DNA of 53,757 nt from Pseudanabaena sp. Salubria-1 (GCA_023336205.1 JALQCR010000044.1:1-53757), one strand, 5' to 3'; shown: positions 16,409 through 26,144, counted from the stretch's first letter. Made by a program: numbers and translations. The notes: generated by a model from the letters alone, not told the origin.

Positions 16409-16780
16409 ATGAACAAACTAAAAAGTCATAAACGATTAAATACCAACGCTTCCAGAATTTTTTATATTCTTCAGCCTAAGTCTATACTTCGTGCTAGAAA
16501 AATAAAAGTTAGTCAACTTGAACCTGAAATAATCAATGGCTATAGGGTTAATCGTGTCCTGAGATGGTATGAAAAAGACGGTAATGGTTTAATCGGTGAA
16601 ACTATACTTAGGGAATTCTCACTAACCGAATTACAGCATATTTTAAACGAGCCAAATGATTCACCAATGTTTTTCTCCTATCAGCTTACAGATGAGCAAG
16701 TTGGTTATTTTCAGCTCAAACTTAAACAAGCTTTTGATTTGAGTACCTATGAATATTTTTTAGAATGTGATGCAGTCTAA
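16409..16780 (+). CDS. probable immunity protein for the E3-type RNase
   Basis: About 123 residues from ATG 16409, four bases after the toxin stop; an upstream TTG would overlap the toxin. The first 30 residues are basic. The rest is acidic: RVLRWYEKDGNGLIGETILREFSLTELQHIL, then a Tyr/Phe-rich end STYEYFLECDA. I recall similar small proteins (DUF7683-like) beside E3-type toxins, but this needs a profile search. Position directly after the toxin and acidic character are what a neutralising partner should show. The operon ends here. Confidence 0.65.
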   Translation: MNKLKSHKRLNTNASRIFYILQPKSILRARKIKVSQLEPEIINGYRVNRVLRWYEKDGNGLIGETILREFSLTELQHILNEPNDSPMFFSYQLTDEQVGYFQLKLKQAFDLSTYEYFLECDAV

Positions 16781-17046
16781 TCGTAACTTAGAACATAATC
16801 TGAAGTCTGTTCGATTTCTTGGATTGGCGATCGCCTAATATCGCTTTGAGTAGAAGTTTCTGTGATTAGCATGGCTAAAATTTTACTTAGTATCTAAGCT
16901 TTTATATTTTAACATTACTCATAGCCTACCTAACTGATAGCCTTACCCGATCGCCAACAAACTAATTAGCATCATGCGCTACATAACAAGCGATCGCCAT
17001 GACGCTATAAAATGTAGTGCGAGTTACCTACGAAAAACAAGATAAT

Positions 17047-20000
17047 ATGCCCCGCCGTACTGACATCCAAAAGATTTTATTGATTGGCGCTGGACCGATC
17101 GTGATCGGGCAAGCCTGCGAATTTGACTACTCAGGAACCCAAGCCTGTAAGGTTTTACGGGACGAGGGCTACTATGTGATCCTAGTTAACTCCAATCCCG
17201 CGACGATCATGACCGATCCCGCCACGGCTGATCGCACATACATTGAGCCAATTACGCCCGAAGTAGTTGCCCAGATTATCGAGAAAGAGCGCCCCGATGC
17301 GATTTTGCCTACGATGGGGGGACAAACAGCCCTGAATACAGCCGTGTCCCTAGCAAAAATGGGGGTTCTCGAAAAATATGGCGTTGAACTGATTGGCGCA
17401 AAACTTGAAGCGATCGAGATGGCGGAGGATCGCAAGTTATTTAAAGAGGCGATGGAGCGCATTGGTGTTGCCATGTGTCCATCGGGTTTAGGGACGACAA
17501 TGGAAGAATCCCGTGCGATCGCCCAAGAAATTGGCTCCTATCCCTTAATTATTCGTCCCGCCTTCACAATGGGCGGTACTGGCGGCGGGATCGCCTACAA
17601 CCAAGAGGAGTTTGAAGAAATTTGTGCCTCTGGTTTAGAAGCTAGTCCCGTATCGCAAATCTTGATTGAGCGATCGCTGATTGGCTGGAAAGAGTACGAG
17701 CTAGAGGTGATGCGCGATCTCGCCGATAACGTGGTGATTATTTGCAGTATCGAAAATATTGATCCGATGGGTATCCATACGGGCGACTCGATTACGGTTG
17801 CACCCGCTCAGACCTTAACTGACAAAGAATATCAGCGCTTGCGTGACTATTCGATCAAAATTATTCGTGAAATCGGCGTGGAAACAGGCGGATCGAATAT
17901 TCAGTTCTCGATCAATCCTGAAAATGGCGATGTGGTCGTAATTGAGATGAATCCTCGCGTGTCTCGCAGTTCGGCGCTTGCATCGAAAGCAACAGGATTC
18001 CCGATCGCCAAATTTGCCGCAAAATTAGCAGTTGGTTACACATTAGATGAAATTTCTAACGACATCACCAAGAAAACTCCTGCTAGTTTTGAACCGACGA
18101 TTGACTATGTAGTTACCAAGATTCCTCGCTTTGCCTTTGAGAAATTCCCAGGGTCTGAGGCTGTTCTCACTACTCAGATGAAGTCGGTCGGTGAAGCGAT
18201 GGCGATCGGGCGGACTTTTCAAGAGTCATTCCAAAAAGCACTGCGATCGCTAGAAGTTGGACGTTTTGGTTTTGGTGGCGATCGCGAAGAAACTTTGCCT
18301 GATCTTGAAAAAATCAAATACAGTCTGCGGGTTCCTAATCCCGATCGCGTTTTCTCGATTCGGGATGGATTTTTGTCAGGTTTATCTGTGCAAGCGATTT
18401 TTGAACTAACCAATATTGATCCTTGGTTCTTGCAAAAAATGCGTGAGATTACTGATGTGGAACTTGCGCTCAAGGGTCGCAAACTTGACAGCGTTCTCAA
18501 AGAAGAGATGCTGGAAACGAAGCGGATGGGCTTTAGCGATCGCCAGATTGCCTATCTCACAGGTACAAACGAAGATGTAGTTCGCGCCTATCGCAAAAAT
18601 TTGGGCGTGATTCCTTCCTATAAAACCGTTGACACCTGCGCGGCTGAATTTGAAGCACTTACTCCCTATCACTATTCCACTTACGAAGAAGAATCCGAAG
18701 TCCTGCCTTCCACTAAGCGCAAGGTGATGATCCTCGGTGGTGGACCAAATCGGATTGGACAAGGGATTGAGTTTGACTATTGCTGTTGTCATGCTAGCTA
18801 TGCTTTACGCGCCGCAGGTTTTGAGACAATCATGGTTAACTCTAATCCTGAAACTGTTTCCACTGACTATGACACTAGCGATCGCCTCTATTTCGAGCCA
18901 TTGACTCGCGAAGATGTACTAAACATCATCGAAGCGGAAAAACCTGAAGGCGTAATCATCCAGTTTGGTGGACAAACTCCGCTCAAACTTTCGGTTCCCT
19001 TGTTGAAATATCTCCAAGATACAAATTCCACAACTAAGATTTGGGGAACTTCACCCGACTCCATTGACATTGCTGAAGATCGCGAACGTTTTGAGGCAAT
19101 CTGTCAAGAAATCGGTATCATGCAGCCGAATAATGGCTTAGCCCGTTCTGAAGAAGAAGCAGTAGTAATTGCCCAACGTGTCGGCTATCCTGTTGTTGTC
19201 CGTCCTAGCTACGTTCTCGGTGGTCGTGGTATGGAAGTGGTTTACTCTGATGCTGAACTCGAAGACTACATGCGTCGGGCGATCATCATCGAGCCAGAAC
19301 ATCCTGTACTAATCGATCATTTCCTTGAAGGTGCGATCGAGGTGGATGTCGATGCGATCGCTGATCAGCTTGGCAATGTCACCATCGGCGGCATTATGGA
19401 ACATATTGAAGAAGCAGGGATACACTCTGGTGACTCCGCTTGCTCGATCCCCACGTTCTCCTTGCCTCCTGAAGTTCTTGCCACCATCCGTAAATGGACA
19501 ATTAGCCTCGCTAAATCCCTGAACGTGATTGGCTTGATGAACATCCAATATGCAGTGCAGTTGAATAACAATAACCTCAAGGAGAGTAAAGTTTTTATCC
19601 TTGAAGCCAATCCCCGCGCCTCGCGTACCGTTCCCTATGTCAGCAAAGCAATTAACGTTCCCCTCGTTAACTATGCTTCGCGGATCATGGCAGGTGCAAC
19701 CCTTGCGGAACTTGGTTTAACTGAGGAAGTAATTCCTAAACATATCTCGATCAAGGAAGCTGTACTTCCCTTTGCCAAGTTCGCAGGAACCGATACAATT
19801 TTGGGCCCAGAGATGCGATCGACTGGCGAAGTCATGGGCATCGATACCGAGTTCGGACGCGCCTTTGCCAAAGCTCAACTTGGTGCAGGTACTCATCTTC
19901 CCCTTGAAGGAACTGTCTTTATCTCGGTCAACGATCGCGATAAGAGTGGTATTTCGACAGTTGCTGAAGCTTTTGTCGAACTGGGCTTTAAAGTTGTCGC

Positions 20001-20298
20001 GACGGAAGGAACTCATAAAGTTCTGCGCCGTAACAGTATTGAATCGAAGCAAGTCCTCAAGGTGCATGAGGGTCGTCCAAATATTAGTGACATAATGAAA
20101 AATGGTCAAATCCAATTGATTGTTAATTCACCCAGTGGCGAAGAGGCGAAAACCGATGGCAAAATGATCCGCCGCACCGCGATGGCTTATAAGATTCCTG
20201 TGATTACGACATTGGCTGGTGCAAAAGCAGCGATCGCAGCTATAAGAGCCTTGCAGACTGGTGGTATGTCCGTAACCGCACTTCAGGATTACGCATAA
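17047..20298 (+). CDS. carB: carbamoyl phosphate synthase large subunit
   Basis: 1083 residues. It makes carbamoyl phosphate from bicarbonate, ATP and glutamine-derived ammonia for arginine and pyrimidine synthesis, together with CarA, which is not in this window. Two homologous ATP-grasp halves are visible: ILLIGAGPIVIGQACEFDYS at the N-terminus and MILGGGPNRIGQGIEFDYCC near residue 570. The C-terminal MGS-like regulatory domain contains FISVNDRDKS. I start at ATG 17047 (MPRRTDIQK), the family's usual N-terminus, rather than the GTG 30 bases upstream. A strong hairpin terminator follows. Confidence 0.97.
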   Translation: MPRRTDIQKILLIGAGPIVIGQACEFDYSGTQACKVLRDEGYYVILVNSNPATIMTDPATADRTYIEPITPEVVAQIIEKERPDAILPTMGGQTALNTAVSLAKMGVLEKYGVELIGAKLEAIEMAEDRKLFKEAMERIGVAMCPSGLGTTMEESRAIAQEIGSYPLIIRPAFTMGGTGGGIAYNQEEFEEICASGLEASPVSQILIERSLIGWKEYELEVMRDLADNVVIICSIENIDPMGIHTGDSITVAPAQTLTDKEYQRLRDYSIKIIREIGVETGGSNIQFSINPENGDVVVIEMNPRVSRSSALASKATGFPIAKFAAKLAVGYTLDEISNDITKKTPASFEPTIDYVVTKIPRFAFEKFPGSEAVLTTQMKSVGEAMAIGRTFQESFQKALRSLEVGRFGFGGDREETLPDLEKIKYSLRVPNPDRVFSIRDGFLSGLSVQAIFELTNIDPWFLQKMREITDVELALKGRKLDSVLKEEMLETKRMGFSDRQIAYLTGTNEDVVRAYRKNLGVIPSYKTVDTCAAEFEALTPYHYSTYEEESEVLPSTKRKVMILGGGPNRIGQGIEFDYCCCHASYALRAAGFETIMVNSNPETVSTDYDTSDRLYFEPLTREDVLNIIEAEKPEGVIIQFGGQTPLKLSVPLLKYLQDTNSTTKIWGTSPDSIDIAEDRERFEAICQEIGIMQPNNGLARSEEEAVVIAQRVGYPVVVRPSYVLGGRGMEVVYSDAELEDYMRRAIIIEPEHPVLIDHFLEGAIEVDVDAIADQLGNVTIGGIMEHIEEAGIHSGDSACSIPTFSLPPEVLATIRKWTISLAKSLNVIGLMNIQYAVQLNNNNLKESKVFILEANPRASRTVPYVSKAINVPLVNYASRIMAGATLAELGLTEEVIPKHISIKEAVLPFAKFAGTDTILGPEMRSTGEVMGIDTEFGRAFAKAQLGAGTHLPLEGTVFISVNDRDKSGISTVAEAFVELGFKVVATEGTHKVLRRNSIESKQVLKVHEGRPNISDIMKNGQIQLIVNSPSGEEAKTDGKMIRRTAMAYKIPVITTLAGAKAAIAAIRALQTGGMSVTALQDYA

Positions 20299-20309
20299 TG
20301 AAAGTCTGA

Positions 20310-20343
20310 AGGGTGCGTTAGCGATCGCTAACGCACCCTTTTT
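20310..20343 (+). terminator. intrinsic terminator after carB
   Basis: GGGTGCGTTAGCGA pairs with TCGCTAACGCACCC, followed by TTTTT. The HIP1 octamer GCGATCGC forms the tip of the stem. Confidence 0.85.
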
Positions 20344-20367
20344 GTTTTATGATTTGCGAAAGCTAGA

Positions 20368-21231
20368 CTACAGACAAGGCGAAGTAACAGGTTTTGCTAA
20401 TAAATCCAACAGAAGCTTATGCAGTAGATTTGTCTGCTCCAGCATTGCCATATGTCCACAATCTGGAAATTCAAAAACATTCTCACCATAGCCATTAAAT
20501 GAATAATGGAAGCTAGCCAGATGGTTCACATATTTGGGTTCCATAATGGTGTCATTCGCGCCAGCTACAAAATAAATAGGTTGCCGCAATTTCGAGACAA
20601 TTTGTGGAAGCTTGTGAACTTCCTGCTCGCTAGTAGAATCCAATAAAGTTCCTCTTGCCGCTTCATATTTAGCAGACACAAAATCGATCGCTCTTTGTTT
20701 ACCCCAAGATTGATCCAAAGGAGAATTAACACTGTCTTTGGCAAATTGAAGATGAACTAGGGGGAGATTTTGCAGCCATTTTGGACGCAATTTTAAAATA
20801 ATTTTGCCTGCTGTCCGAAACTTCTCAAACTCTTCTTTGATATAAATACCGCCGCCAGCATTTAGACAAACAACACCCGAAATTCGTTCGCTTAATAAAT
20901 TTGCTGCCGATAAAGCGATCGCACCGCCAAGGGAATGCCCCACCAACCAAACCTGCGAAAGCTCTAAATGATCAAGTAACGCTTCTAAATCTCTTGCATA
21001 ACTAATTAACGAATAGTCATTGCGATCGCTAATTTCAGAAAGCCCAAACCCTCGTAAATCATAGGATAAGCATTGGAAATCAGGTTGTAGCTGACTAATC
21101 AATGGTTGCCAATAAGCCTGACTGAGCATCCAACCATGTAAAAAAGCGATCGTTGGAACTTGCTTTTTTGCGTGTGTAGGAGTTGTAAGGCTATAACTAT
21201 GTTTTGCTCCTTGAATGATGACACTGGACAT
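20368..21231 (-). CDS. alpha/beta hydrolase
   Basis: 287 residues, alpha/beta-hydrolase fold. The oxyanion region is FLHGWMLSQAYW, the nucleophile elbow is VGHSLGG (Ser100), the acid is probably the Asp in VAGANDTIM, and the His is in FPDCGHMAMLEQ. No signal peptide. Substrate cannot be told from sequence; such proteins in cyanobacteria are esterases, lipases or small-molecule hydrolases. Convergent with carB; the gene stands alone. Confidence 0.88.
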   Translation of the reverse strand: MSSVIIQGAKHSYSLTTPTHAKKQVPTIAFLHGWMLSQAYWQPLISQLQPDFQCLSYDLRGFGLSEISDRNDYSLISYARDLEALLDHLELSQVWLVGHSLGGAIALSAANLLSERISGVVCLNAGGGIYIKEEFEKFRTAGKIILKLRPKWLQNLPLVHLQFAKDSVNSPLDQSWGKQRAIDFVSAKYEAARGTLLDSTSEQEVHKLPQIVSKLRQPIYFVAGANDTIMEPKYVNHLASFHYSFNGYGENVFEFPDCGHMAMLEQTNLLHKLLLDLLAKPVTSPCL

Positions 21232-21317
21232 ATAGAGAAAAGCCTATAGTTGCAGATAAAATGCGATCGCTGATCCGATCATATAACAAGACAATGAGCT
21301 TAAGTGCGTTGTTCCGC

Positions 21318-21370
21318 AAAGCTACCCAAATAAAGGCGGCGTGGAGCGCCGCCTTTATTTGGGTAGCTTT
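21318..21370. repeat. GC-core palindrome
   Basis: Perfect arms of 23 bases: AAAGCTACCCAAATAAAGG followed by CGGC, and the complement, around GTGGAGC. It ends right at the stop of the TauE/SafE gene and may serve as its terminator. Confidence 0.85.
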
Positions 21371-21372
21371 GA

Positions 21373-22140
21373 TTAAGCCAGCCAACTTTTAATAAAAAAG
21401 TACAGCGTCATCGCTGAACCAACACCAATTACAAATCGCTTGACTACAATGGGTGGGATCTTTTGAACATAGTAAGCACTGATATATCCACCAATCGCCG
21501 CTCCAATCGCCGCGATCGCACCCTCTTGCCAAAGAATTACCCCCGCATTAACAAAGGGAATCACTATTACCGCATTAATACAACTGGTGAGCATGGTCTT
21601 ATAGGCATTCATGCGATGGATATTGGTCATCCCCATCAGCGCAAAGGTTGCCAGAAATAAAATCCCCATACCACCTCCAAAAAAGCCTCCATAAATAGCT
21701 ACAACTAATTGCAAGATCGTAATTAAGACAGTTCGTAATTCTCTAAGCTTAGTGAATCTAGATTGTTGCTGCTCAACCCATACCGTCATTTTGTTACTAA
21801 AAGCAAAAGCTAATGTTGCTGTCAGTAGTAAATATGGCAAAACTTGCAAAAAAGTTGCAGATGGCGTTCTCAGGAGGAGAATTGCCCCAATAAGCCCTCC
21901 AATCACGCCTAATATACATACTTGAATTAGCGATCGCTTATCCTTATCAAACTCATGACGATAGGCTCCTGCACTTGCTAACGTACCTGGAAGTAAGGCG
22001 ATCGCATTAGTAGCATTAGCAGTTATAGGCGGAATACCGACAAACATGAGAACAGGAAACAAAATAAAACTGCCGCCCCCTGCGATGCCATTGATTCCAC
22101 CCGCCAACAACGCCGCCCCAAAAATTAGCAAATATTGCAT
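21373..22140 (-). CDS. TauE/SafE family membrane permease
   Basis: 255 residues, strongly hydrophobic with about eight membrane helices. The N-terminal block GGINGIAGGGSFILFPVLMF and the second-half block YGGFFGGGMGILFLATFALM are the duplicated Gly-rich signatures of TauE/SafE (UPF0721). The family exports sulfite, sulfoacetate or related organosulfur anions, but the substrate here is unknown. Transcribed away from the CHRD gene. Confidence 0.9.
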   Translation of the reverse strand: MQYLLIFGAALLAGGINGIAGGGSFILFPVLMFVGIPPITANATNAIALLPGTLASAGAYRHEFDKDKRSLIQVCILGVIGGLIGAILLLRTPSATFLQVLPYLLLTATLAFAFSNKMTVWVEQQQSRFTKLRELRTVLITILQLVVAIYGGFFGGGMGILFLATFALMGMTNIHRMNAYKTMLTSCINAVIVIPFVNAGVILWQEGAIAAIGAAIGGYISAYYVQKIPPIVVKRFVIGVGSAMTLYFFIKSWLA

Positions 22141-22258
22141 ATTAACGAAATATATACGACACAGAAACGATCTAATGATGTTGAATCCAAACCTAACTTT
22201 TGGACGTAATCATATTCAGAGAAATCAACCCAATCTACTTAAATCGGGAAACGACAAT

Positions 22259-22903
22259 ATGATTAAGGTTTTTAAGAAATATCAGAAGCTTTTATTCAGC
22301 ATGGCAATTGGTATCACCATTTGCTTACTTGCAATAAATATTAGTGCACCGGCGCAATCTTATAACCGCGCTCCCAAAATCAATGTTTCGCAGCTAATTA
22401 ATACCACTATCAGTTTAGCAACCTATCAACAGCAAGCTGAGGCTGAACTTATTTCTCAAGGGAATTTGATTAGCCAAGGTGCTAGTTTCACTCGATTTGC
22501 TGCAATATTGTCAGGTGCTGAAGTTTACCCGAATCCAGCGACAACGAACGCCTCAGGTGTGCTTGGAGCAGCCTTGATCGGCGATCGATTAATTGTGCGT
22601 GGCAGTTTTTATGGTTTAAATAGCCCTTTACGTGACTATGCTACCGATCCTGTCGCCCCTCCCAATCCAAATATTACTTCAGGTGTACATATTCATAAAG
22701 GAGCTGCTACTGCTAATGGACCTTTCCAGTACGCTTTGCAAGTGCAAGTTAATTCAGATGGTGTAAGCGGTAATGTCAAGGGCGAATATAAGCTAACAGA
22801 TGAGCAACTCCAAGCTCTTAATAGTGGTGGCTTATATGTCGATATTCACACTAAATCTAATCGTGCTGGGGAGATGCGTGGTATCTTGAGCGCACAATCG
22901 TAA
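22259..22903 (+). CDS. secreted CHRD-domain protein
   Basis: About 214 residues from ATG 22259. The N-terminus MIKVFKKYQK plus a hydrophobic helix ending ISAPAQS is a signal peptide. The CHRD domain spans roughly residues 80-212, from FAAILSGAEVYPNPATTNA through HIHKGAATANGPF to YVDIHTKSNRAGEMRG. The domain is known from chordin and from many secreted bacterial proteins; its function in bacteria is not settled. ATG 22175 is an alternative start but hides the signal peptide. A strong palindrome follows the stop. Confidence 0.82.
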   Translation: MIKVFKKYQKLLFSMAIGITICLLAINISAPAQSYNRAPKINVSQLINTTISLATYQQQAEAELISQGNLISQGASFTRFAAILSGAEVYPNPATTNASGVLGAALIGDRLIVRGSFYGLNSPLRDYATDPVAPPNPNITSGVHIHKGAATANGPFQYALQVQVNSDGVSGNVKGEYKLTDEQLQALNSGGLYVDIHTKSNRAGEMRGILSAQS

Positions 22904-22920
22904 AACTAAAAAACCGATCA

Positions 22921-22975
22921 AAACCCCAAATAAAGAAAGGTGGCACGAAGTGCCACCTTTCTTTATTTGGGGTTT
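22921..22975. repeat. palindrome with 26-base arms
   Basis: Arms AAACCCCAAATAAAGAAAGG plus TGGCAC, and the complement, are perfect around GAA. It acts plausibly as the CHRD gene terminator. It has the same design as the other palindromes: an A-rich outer arm and a GC-rich core. Confidence 0.85.
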
Positions 22976-23012
22976 ATGGCTTAAGTAAAACTTGCGTTAA
23001 TCAAGTAGACAT

Positions 23013-23065
23013 AAAACCCAAAAGCGAGTTGCGGCGCTTCGCGCCACAACTCGCTTTTGGGTTTT
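23013..23065. repeat. AAAACCCAAAA-type GC-core palindrome
   Basis: Outer arms AAAACCCAAAA/TTTTGGGTTTT, variable middle GCGAGTTG, core GCGGCGC-TTC-GCGCC, one mismatch. The outer arm and core, but not the middle, are shared with 40224-40278. Confidence 0.85.
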
Positions 23066-23279
23066 GATTAGCTATAGAATTATGACAACTACAAATTGCC
23101 TGAAACGTGGGAGCGTTCATTTTTGCTTTAATATTATTAATGTAAGCAATTATTGTCGTCTTAGTGTGTCTAAGCTGCGTGATATCTAGCGTTTATCTTG
23201 CGTTGATTCAAGGGCGTTTAGGATTTAGAGCGTAGCCGCAAACCTTCCGCTATAGGCACTGGTACATTTTTTAATCGTT

Positions 23280-24863
23280 ATGCCCAAAGTTCTCGTTTCT
23301 GACCCCATCGATCAAGTTGGTATCGATATCCTCTCTCAAGTCGCCACCGTTGACGTAAAAACAAATCTAAGTCCAGAGGAATTAATTCAAATTCTTCCTG
23401 AATATGATGCGATCATGATTCGCTCTGGCACAAAACTCACCAAAGAAGCTGTTGAAGCTGGTAAAAACCTCAAAATCATCGGTCGCGCTGGTGTTGGGGT
23501 TGATAACGTAGACGTTCCCACAGCTACGCGGATGGGGATTGTCGTTGTTAATTCACCTGAAGGCAACACGATCGCAGCAGCTGAGCACACTCTAGCGATG
23601 ATGATGTCACTATCGCGCTTTATTCCTGCTGCAAACCAATCCCTTAAGAGTGGTAAGTGGGATCGTAAGAGCTTTACTGGTGTTGAGGTTTATAAGAAAA
23701 CCCTTGGTATTCTTGGCTTAGGAAAAATCGGCTCCCATGTAGCCACAGTTGCCAAGTCTTTAGGAATGAGGATTCTCGCCTACGATCCCTACTTAACGGC
23801 TGAACGCGCTGAGAAACTCGGTGTAAACCTAGTGGATCTAGAAATTTTGCTGCGTGAAGCAGATTACATTACATTGCATTTGCCCAAAACTAAGGACACT
23901 GCACATCTAATTAACGCCGATCGCATCGCCATTATGAAAGATGGTGTAAGAATCATCAACTGTGCTAGAGGCGGGATCATTGATGAAGTTGCGATCGCTG
24001 AAGCAATCAAGAGCGGTAAAGTTGGCGGTATTGCCCTTGATGTATTTGAAAATGAACCACTTGAAGCTGAGTCTGGTTTGCGCGAACTCGGCGCTAACGT
24101 AATCTTAACCCCGCATCTTGGTGCATCTACCGAAGAAGCTCAAACCAATGTAGCTGTGGATGTCGCTGAACAAATTCGTGATGTTTTGTTGGGCTTACCA
24201 GCGCGATCGGCGGTAAATATCCCTGGTTTACGTCCCGATGTATGGCAAAAACTCAAGCCTTATCTCCAACTTGCCGAAATGTTGGGCAATCTGGTTGGAC
24301 AACTGGCTGGTGGTCGTGTCGATACTCTCAATGTCAAGCTCCAAGGTGAAATCGCTAACAGCGAAAGTCAACCAATCGTCGTAGCTTCTCTCAAAGGTTT
24401 GCTTTCTCCTGCGTTGCGCGAACGGGTTAACTTTGTCAATGCCAGCATTGAAGCCAAAGAGCGTGGTATTCACGTCACTGAAACTCGCGATCCTTCGGTT
24501 GAAGATTACAGTGGCTCAATTCACCTAACAGCTCATGGCAGTCAAGGCGAACAGTCAGTAACTGGGGCATTACTTGGTAAATCAGAAATTCGGATTACCA
24601 GCATCAATGGTTTCCCAATTAACGTCGCACCTACCCATTACATGTTGTTAACACTTCACCGTGATATGCCAGGTATCATCGGTAGAATCGGTTCATTGCT
24701 TGGCAGTTTCAACGTGAATATTGCCAGTATGCAAGTCGGTCGTCGTATGGTTCGTGGCGAAGCGGTAATGGTCTTGAATATTGATGATCCATTGCCTAGC
24801 GGTTTAGTTGATGAAATCGTGCATATTCAAGGTGTAACCGATGCTTTCGTGGTAAAGCTATAG
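23280..24863 (+). CDS. serA: D-3-phosphoglycerate dehydrogenase
   Basis: 527 residues, long bacterial type. It oxidises 3-phosphoglycerate with NAD, the first step of serine synthesis. The catalytic region carries IGRAGVGVDNVD and INCARGGIIDE. The NAD-binding motif is LGILGLGKIGSHVA, and the His of the active site lies in ILTPHLGASTEEAQ. An intervening (ASB) domain and a C-terminal ACT domain (MLLTLHRDMPGIIGRIGSLL) follow, the latter for feedback control by serine. A hairpin follows the stop. Confidence 0.96.
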   Translation: MPKVLVSDPIDQVGIDILSQVATVDVKTNLSPEELIQILPEYDAIMIRSGTKLTKEAVEAGKNLKIIGRAGVGVDNVDVPTATRMGIVVVNSPEGNTIAAAEHTLAMMMSLSRFIPAANQSLKSGKWDRKSFTGVEVYKKTLGILGLGKIGSHVATVAKSLGMRILAYDPYLTAERAEKLGVNLVDLEILLREADYITLHLPKTKDTAHLINADRIAIMKDGVRIINCARGGIIDEVAIAEAIKSGKVGGIALDVFENEPLEAESGLRELGANVILTPHLGASTEEAQTNVAVDVAEQIRDVLLGLPARSAVNIPGLRPDVWQKLKPYLQLAEMLGNLVGQLAGGRVDTLNVKLQGEIANSESQPIVVASLKGLLSPALRERVNFVNASIEAKERGIHVTETRDPSVEDYSGSIHLTAHGSQGEQSVTGALLGKSEIRITSINGFPINVAPTHYMLLTLHRDMPGIIGRIGSLLGSFNVNIASMQVGRRMVRGEAVMVLNIDDPLPSGLVDEIVHIQGVTDAFVVKL

Positions 24864-24869
24864 TTGCTA

Positions 24870-24908
24870 TAGTTTGGAAGGTGGCGCAATGCGTTACCTT
24901 CCAAACTA
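24870..24908 (+). terminator. hairpin after serA
   Basis: TAGTTTGGAAGGTGGCGC pairs with GCGTTACCTTCCAAACTA with one G-T-type mismatch around AAT. Short core GGCGC-AAT-GCG resembles the palindrome family. Confidence 0.7.
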
Positions 24909-24928
24909 AATTGAGCGGGGTATGTACT

Positions 24929-25078
24929 ATGTCAACTTCTAAACCATATATTTCTTCGGAAAAGTATCGTCAAATGTTGGTGATGGATGGTAATCGCCGT
25001 TTTCAAGAATGGCACAATAGATTTCTCAGTTACCAACGGGCTTATCTAGAAGACTTGAATAAACGTAAAGCAAAATAA
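24929..25078 (+). CDS. small basic conserved-looking protein
   Basis: 49 residues from ATG 24929: MSTSKPYISSEKYRQMLV, then a Trp/Tyr/Arg-rich helical tail. It lies between two hairpins (end of serA and before prmC), so it appears to be its own transcript. Highly charged, no membrane segment. I do not recognise it. Confidence 0.5.
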   Translation: MSTSKPYISSEKYRQMLVMDGNRRFQEWHNRFLSYQRAYLEDLNKRKAK

Positions 25079-25110
25079 AGAAAAGGCTCGCTAAGCGAGC
25101 CTTTTCTTTA
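25076..25110 (+). terminator. intrinsic terminator
   Basis: TAAAGAAAAGGCTCGC pairs perfectly with its complement around TAA. It begins in the stop codon of the 49-residue gene. Confidence 0.85.
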
Positions 25111-25121
25111 GGGGAAAAATT

Positions 25122-26012
25122 ATGGATTTTTGGGAATGGTACGATCGCAATTTTCTAGCGGCTAAACAATATGATGTACCTATATACGAATTTGATTGGT
25201 TGGTTTTAAGGCTCACTGATCTAGATAAATTGGACTTAAGATTGCGATCACCAAATATATCTCAAAAAGTTACAACTGAAACCTTAACCACCCTCGATCA
25301 ACTTTGGCAAAAACGGCTAAGCGATAGCATTCCTGTGCAGTACCTCACAGGCGAAGTGACATGGCGAGATTTAGAATTACAAGTCTCTCCCGCTGTATTA
25401 ATTCCTCGGTCTGAAACCGAATTAATCATTGATATTGTTACTGTTTTTATTAACAATAATAGCCAAGCTGAGATTTACAAAAATGGCATTTGGGCAGATT
25501 TAGGAACTGGTAGCGGCGCGATCGCGATCGCGTTAGCGCAGCATTTCTTAAATATAAAATCGCAAGCGCAAGTTCATGCAGTTGATTACAGCGAAGCTGC
25601 TTTAGAAATTGCCAAAATTAATGCTAATAAGAACCATCAGCAAGTTCACTTTCATCATGGCAGTTGGTTTGAGCCATTAGCTAAATTAAATTTACAAAAC
25701 CAAATTGCGGGAGTTGTTTCAAATCCGCCTTATATACCTAGTATTAAAGTTTTAAATTTGCAACCAGAAGTAACCAATCATGAGCCTCATTTAGCTCTAG
25801 ATGGTGGTGACGACGGACTTGTGTCAATTCGGGAGTTAGTTAATACTGCACCACAATATTTAATATCAGGTGGCTTTTGGATCGTAGAGTTAATGGCTGG
25901 TCAATCGGAAATAGTGCGATCGCTATTACAAGTAAATGGCAACTATACAAATATTCAAATACATCAAGATTATGCAGGAATCTTAAGATTTATATCTGCT
26001 AATAGAAAATAA
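25122..26012 (+). CDS. prmC: release factor glutamine methyltransferase
   Basis: 296 residues. PrmC/HemK methylates the GGQ glutamine of peptide release factors RF1 and RF2 using S-adenosylmethionine. The SAM motif is WADLGTGSGAIAIAL. The catalytic NPPY is in VVSNPPYIPS, which positions the glutamine amide. The N-terminal helical domain (to about residue 100) ends in PVQYLTGEVTWRDLEL, a family signature. Normal length. The start is 12 bases after a terminator. Confidence 0.95.
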   Translation: MDFWEWYDRNFLAAKQYDVPIYEFDWLVLRLTDLDKLDLRLRSPNISQKVTTETLTTLDQLWQKRLSDSIPVQYLTGEVTWRDLELQVSPAVLIPRSETELIIDIVTVFINNNSQAEIYKNGIWADLGTGSGAIAIALAQHFLNIKSQAQVHAVDYSEAALEIAKINANKNHQQVHFHHGSWFEPLAKLNLQNQIAGVVSNPPYIPSIKVLNLQPEVTNHEPHLALDGGDDGLVSIRELVNTAPQYLISGGFWIVELMAGQSEIVRSLLQVNGNYTNIQIHQDYAGILRFISANRK

Positions 26013-26144
26013 ATTCATAATCGCGGATTAAAGAGATTATTGGATTTTAATTATTTAATTAATTCATCCTAGTCAAAACTTTTTGCTTCAGATATCTAAA
26101 AATCTGCGTCATCTTTATAATCTATCTAATAAACGCTATAAACT

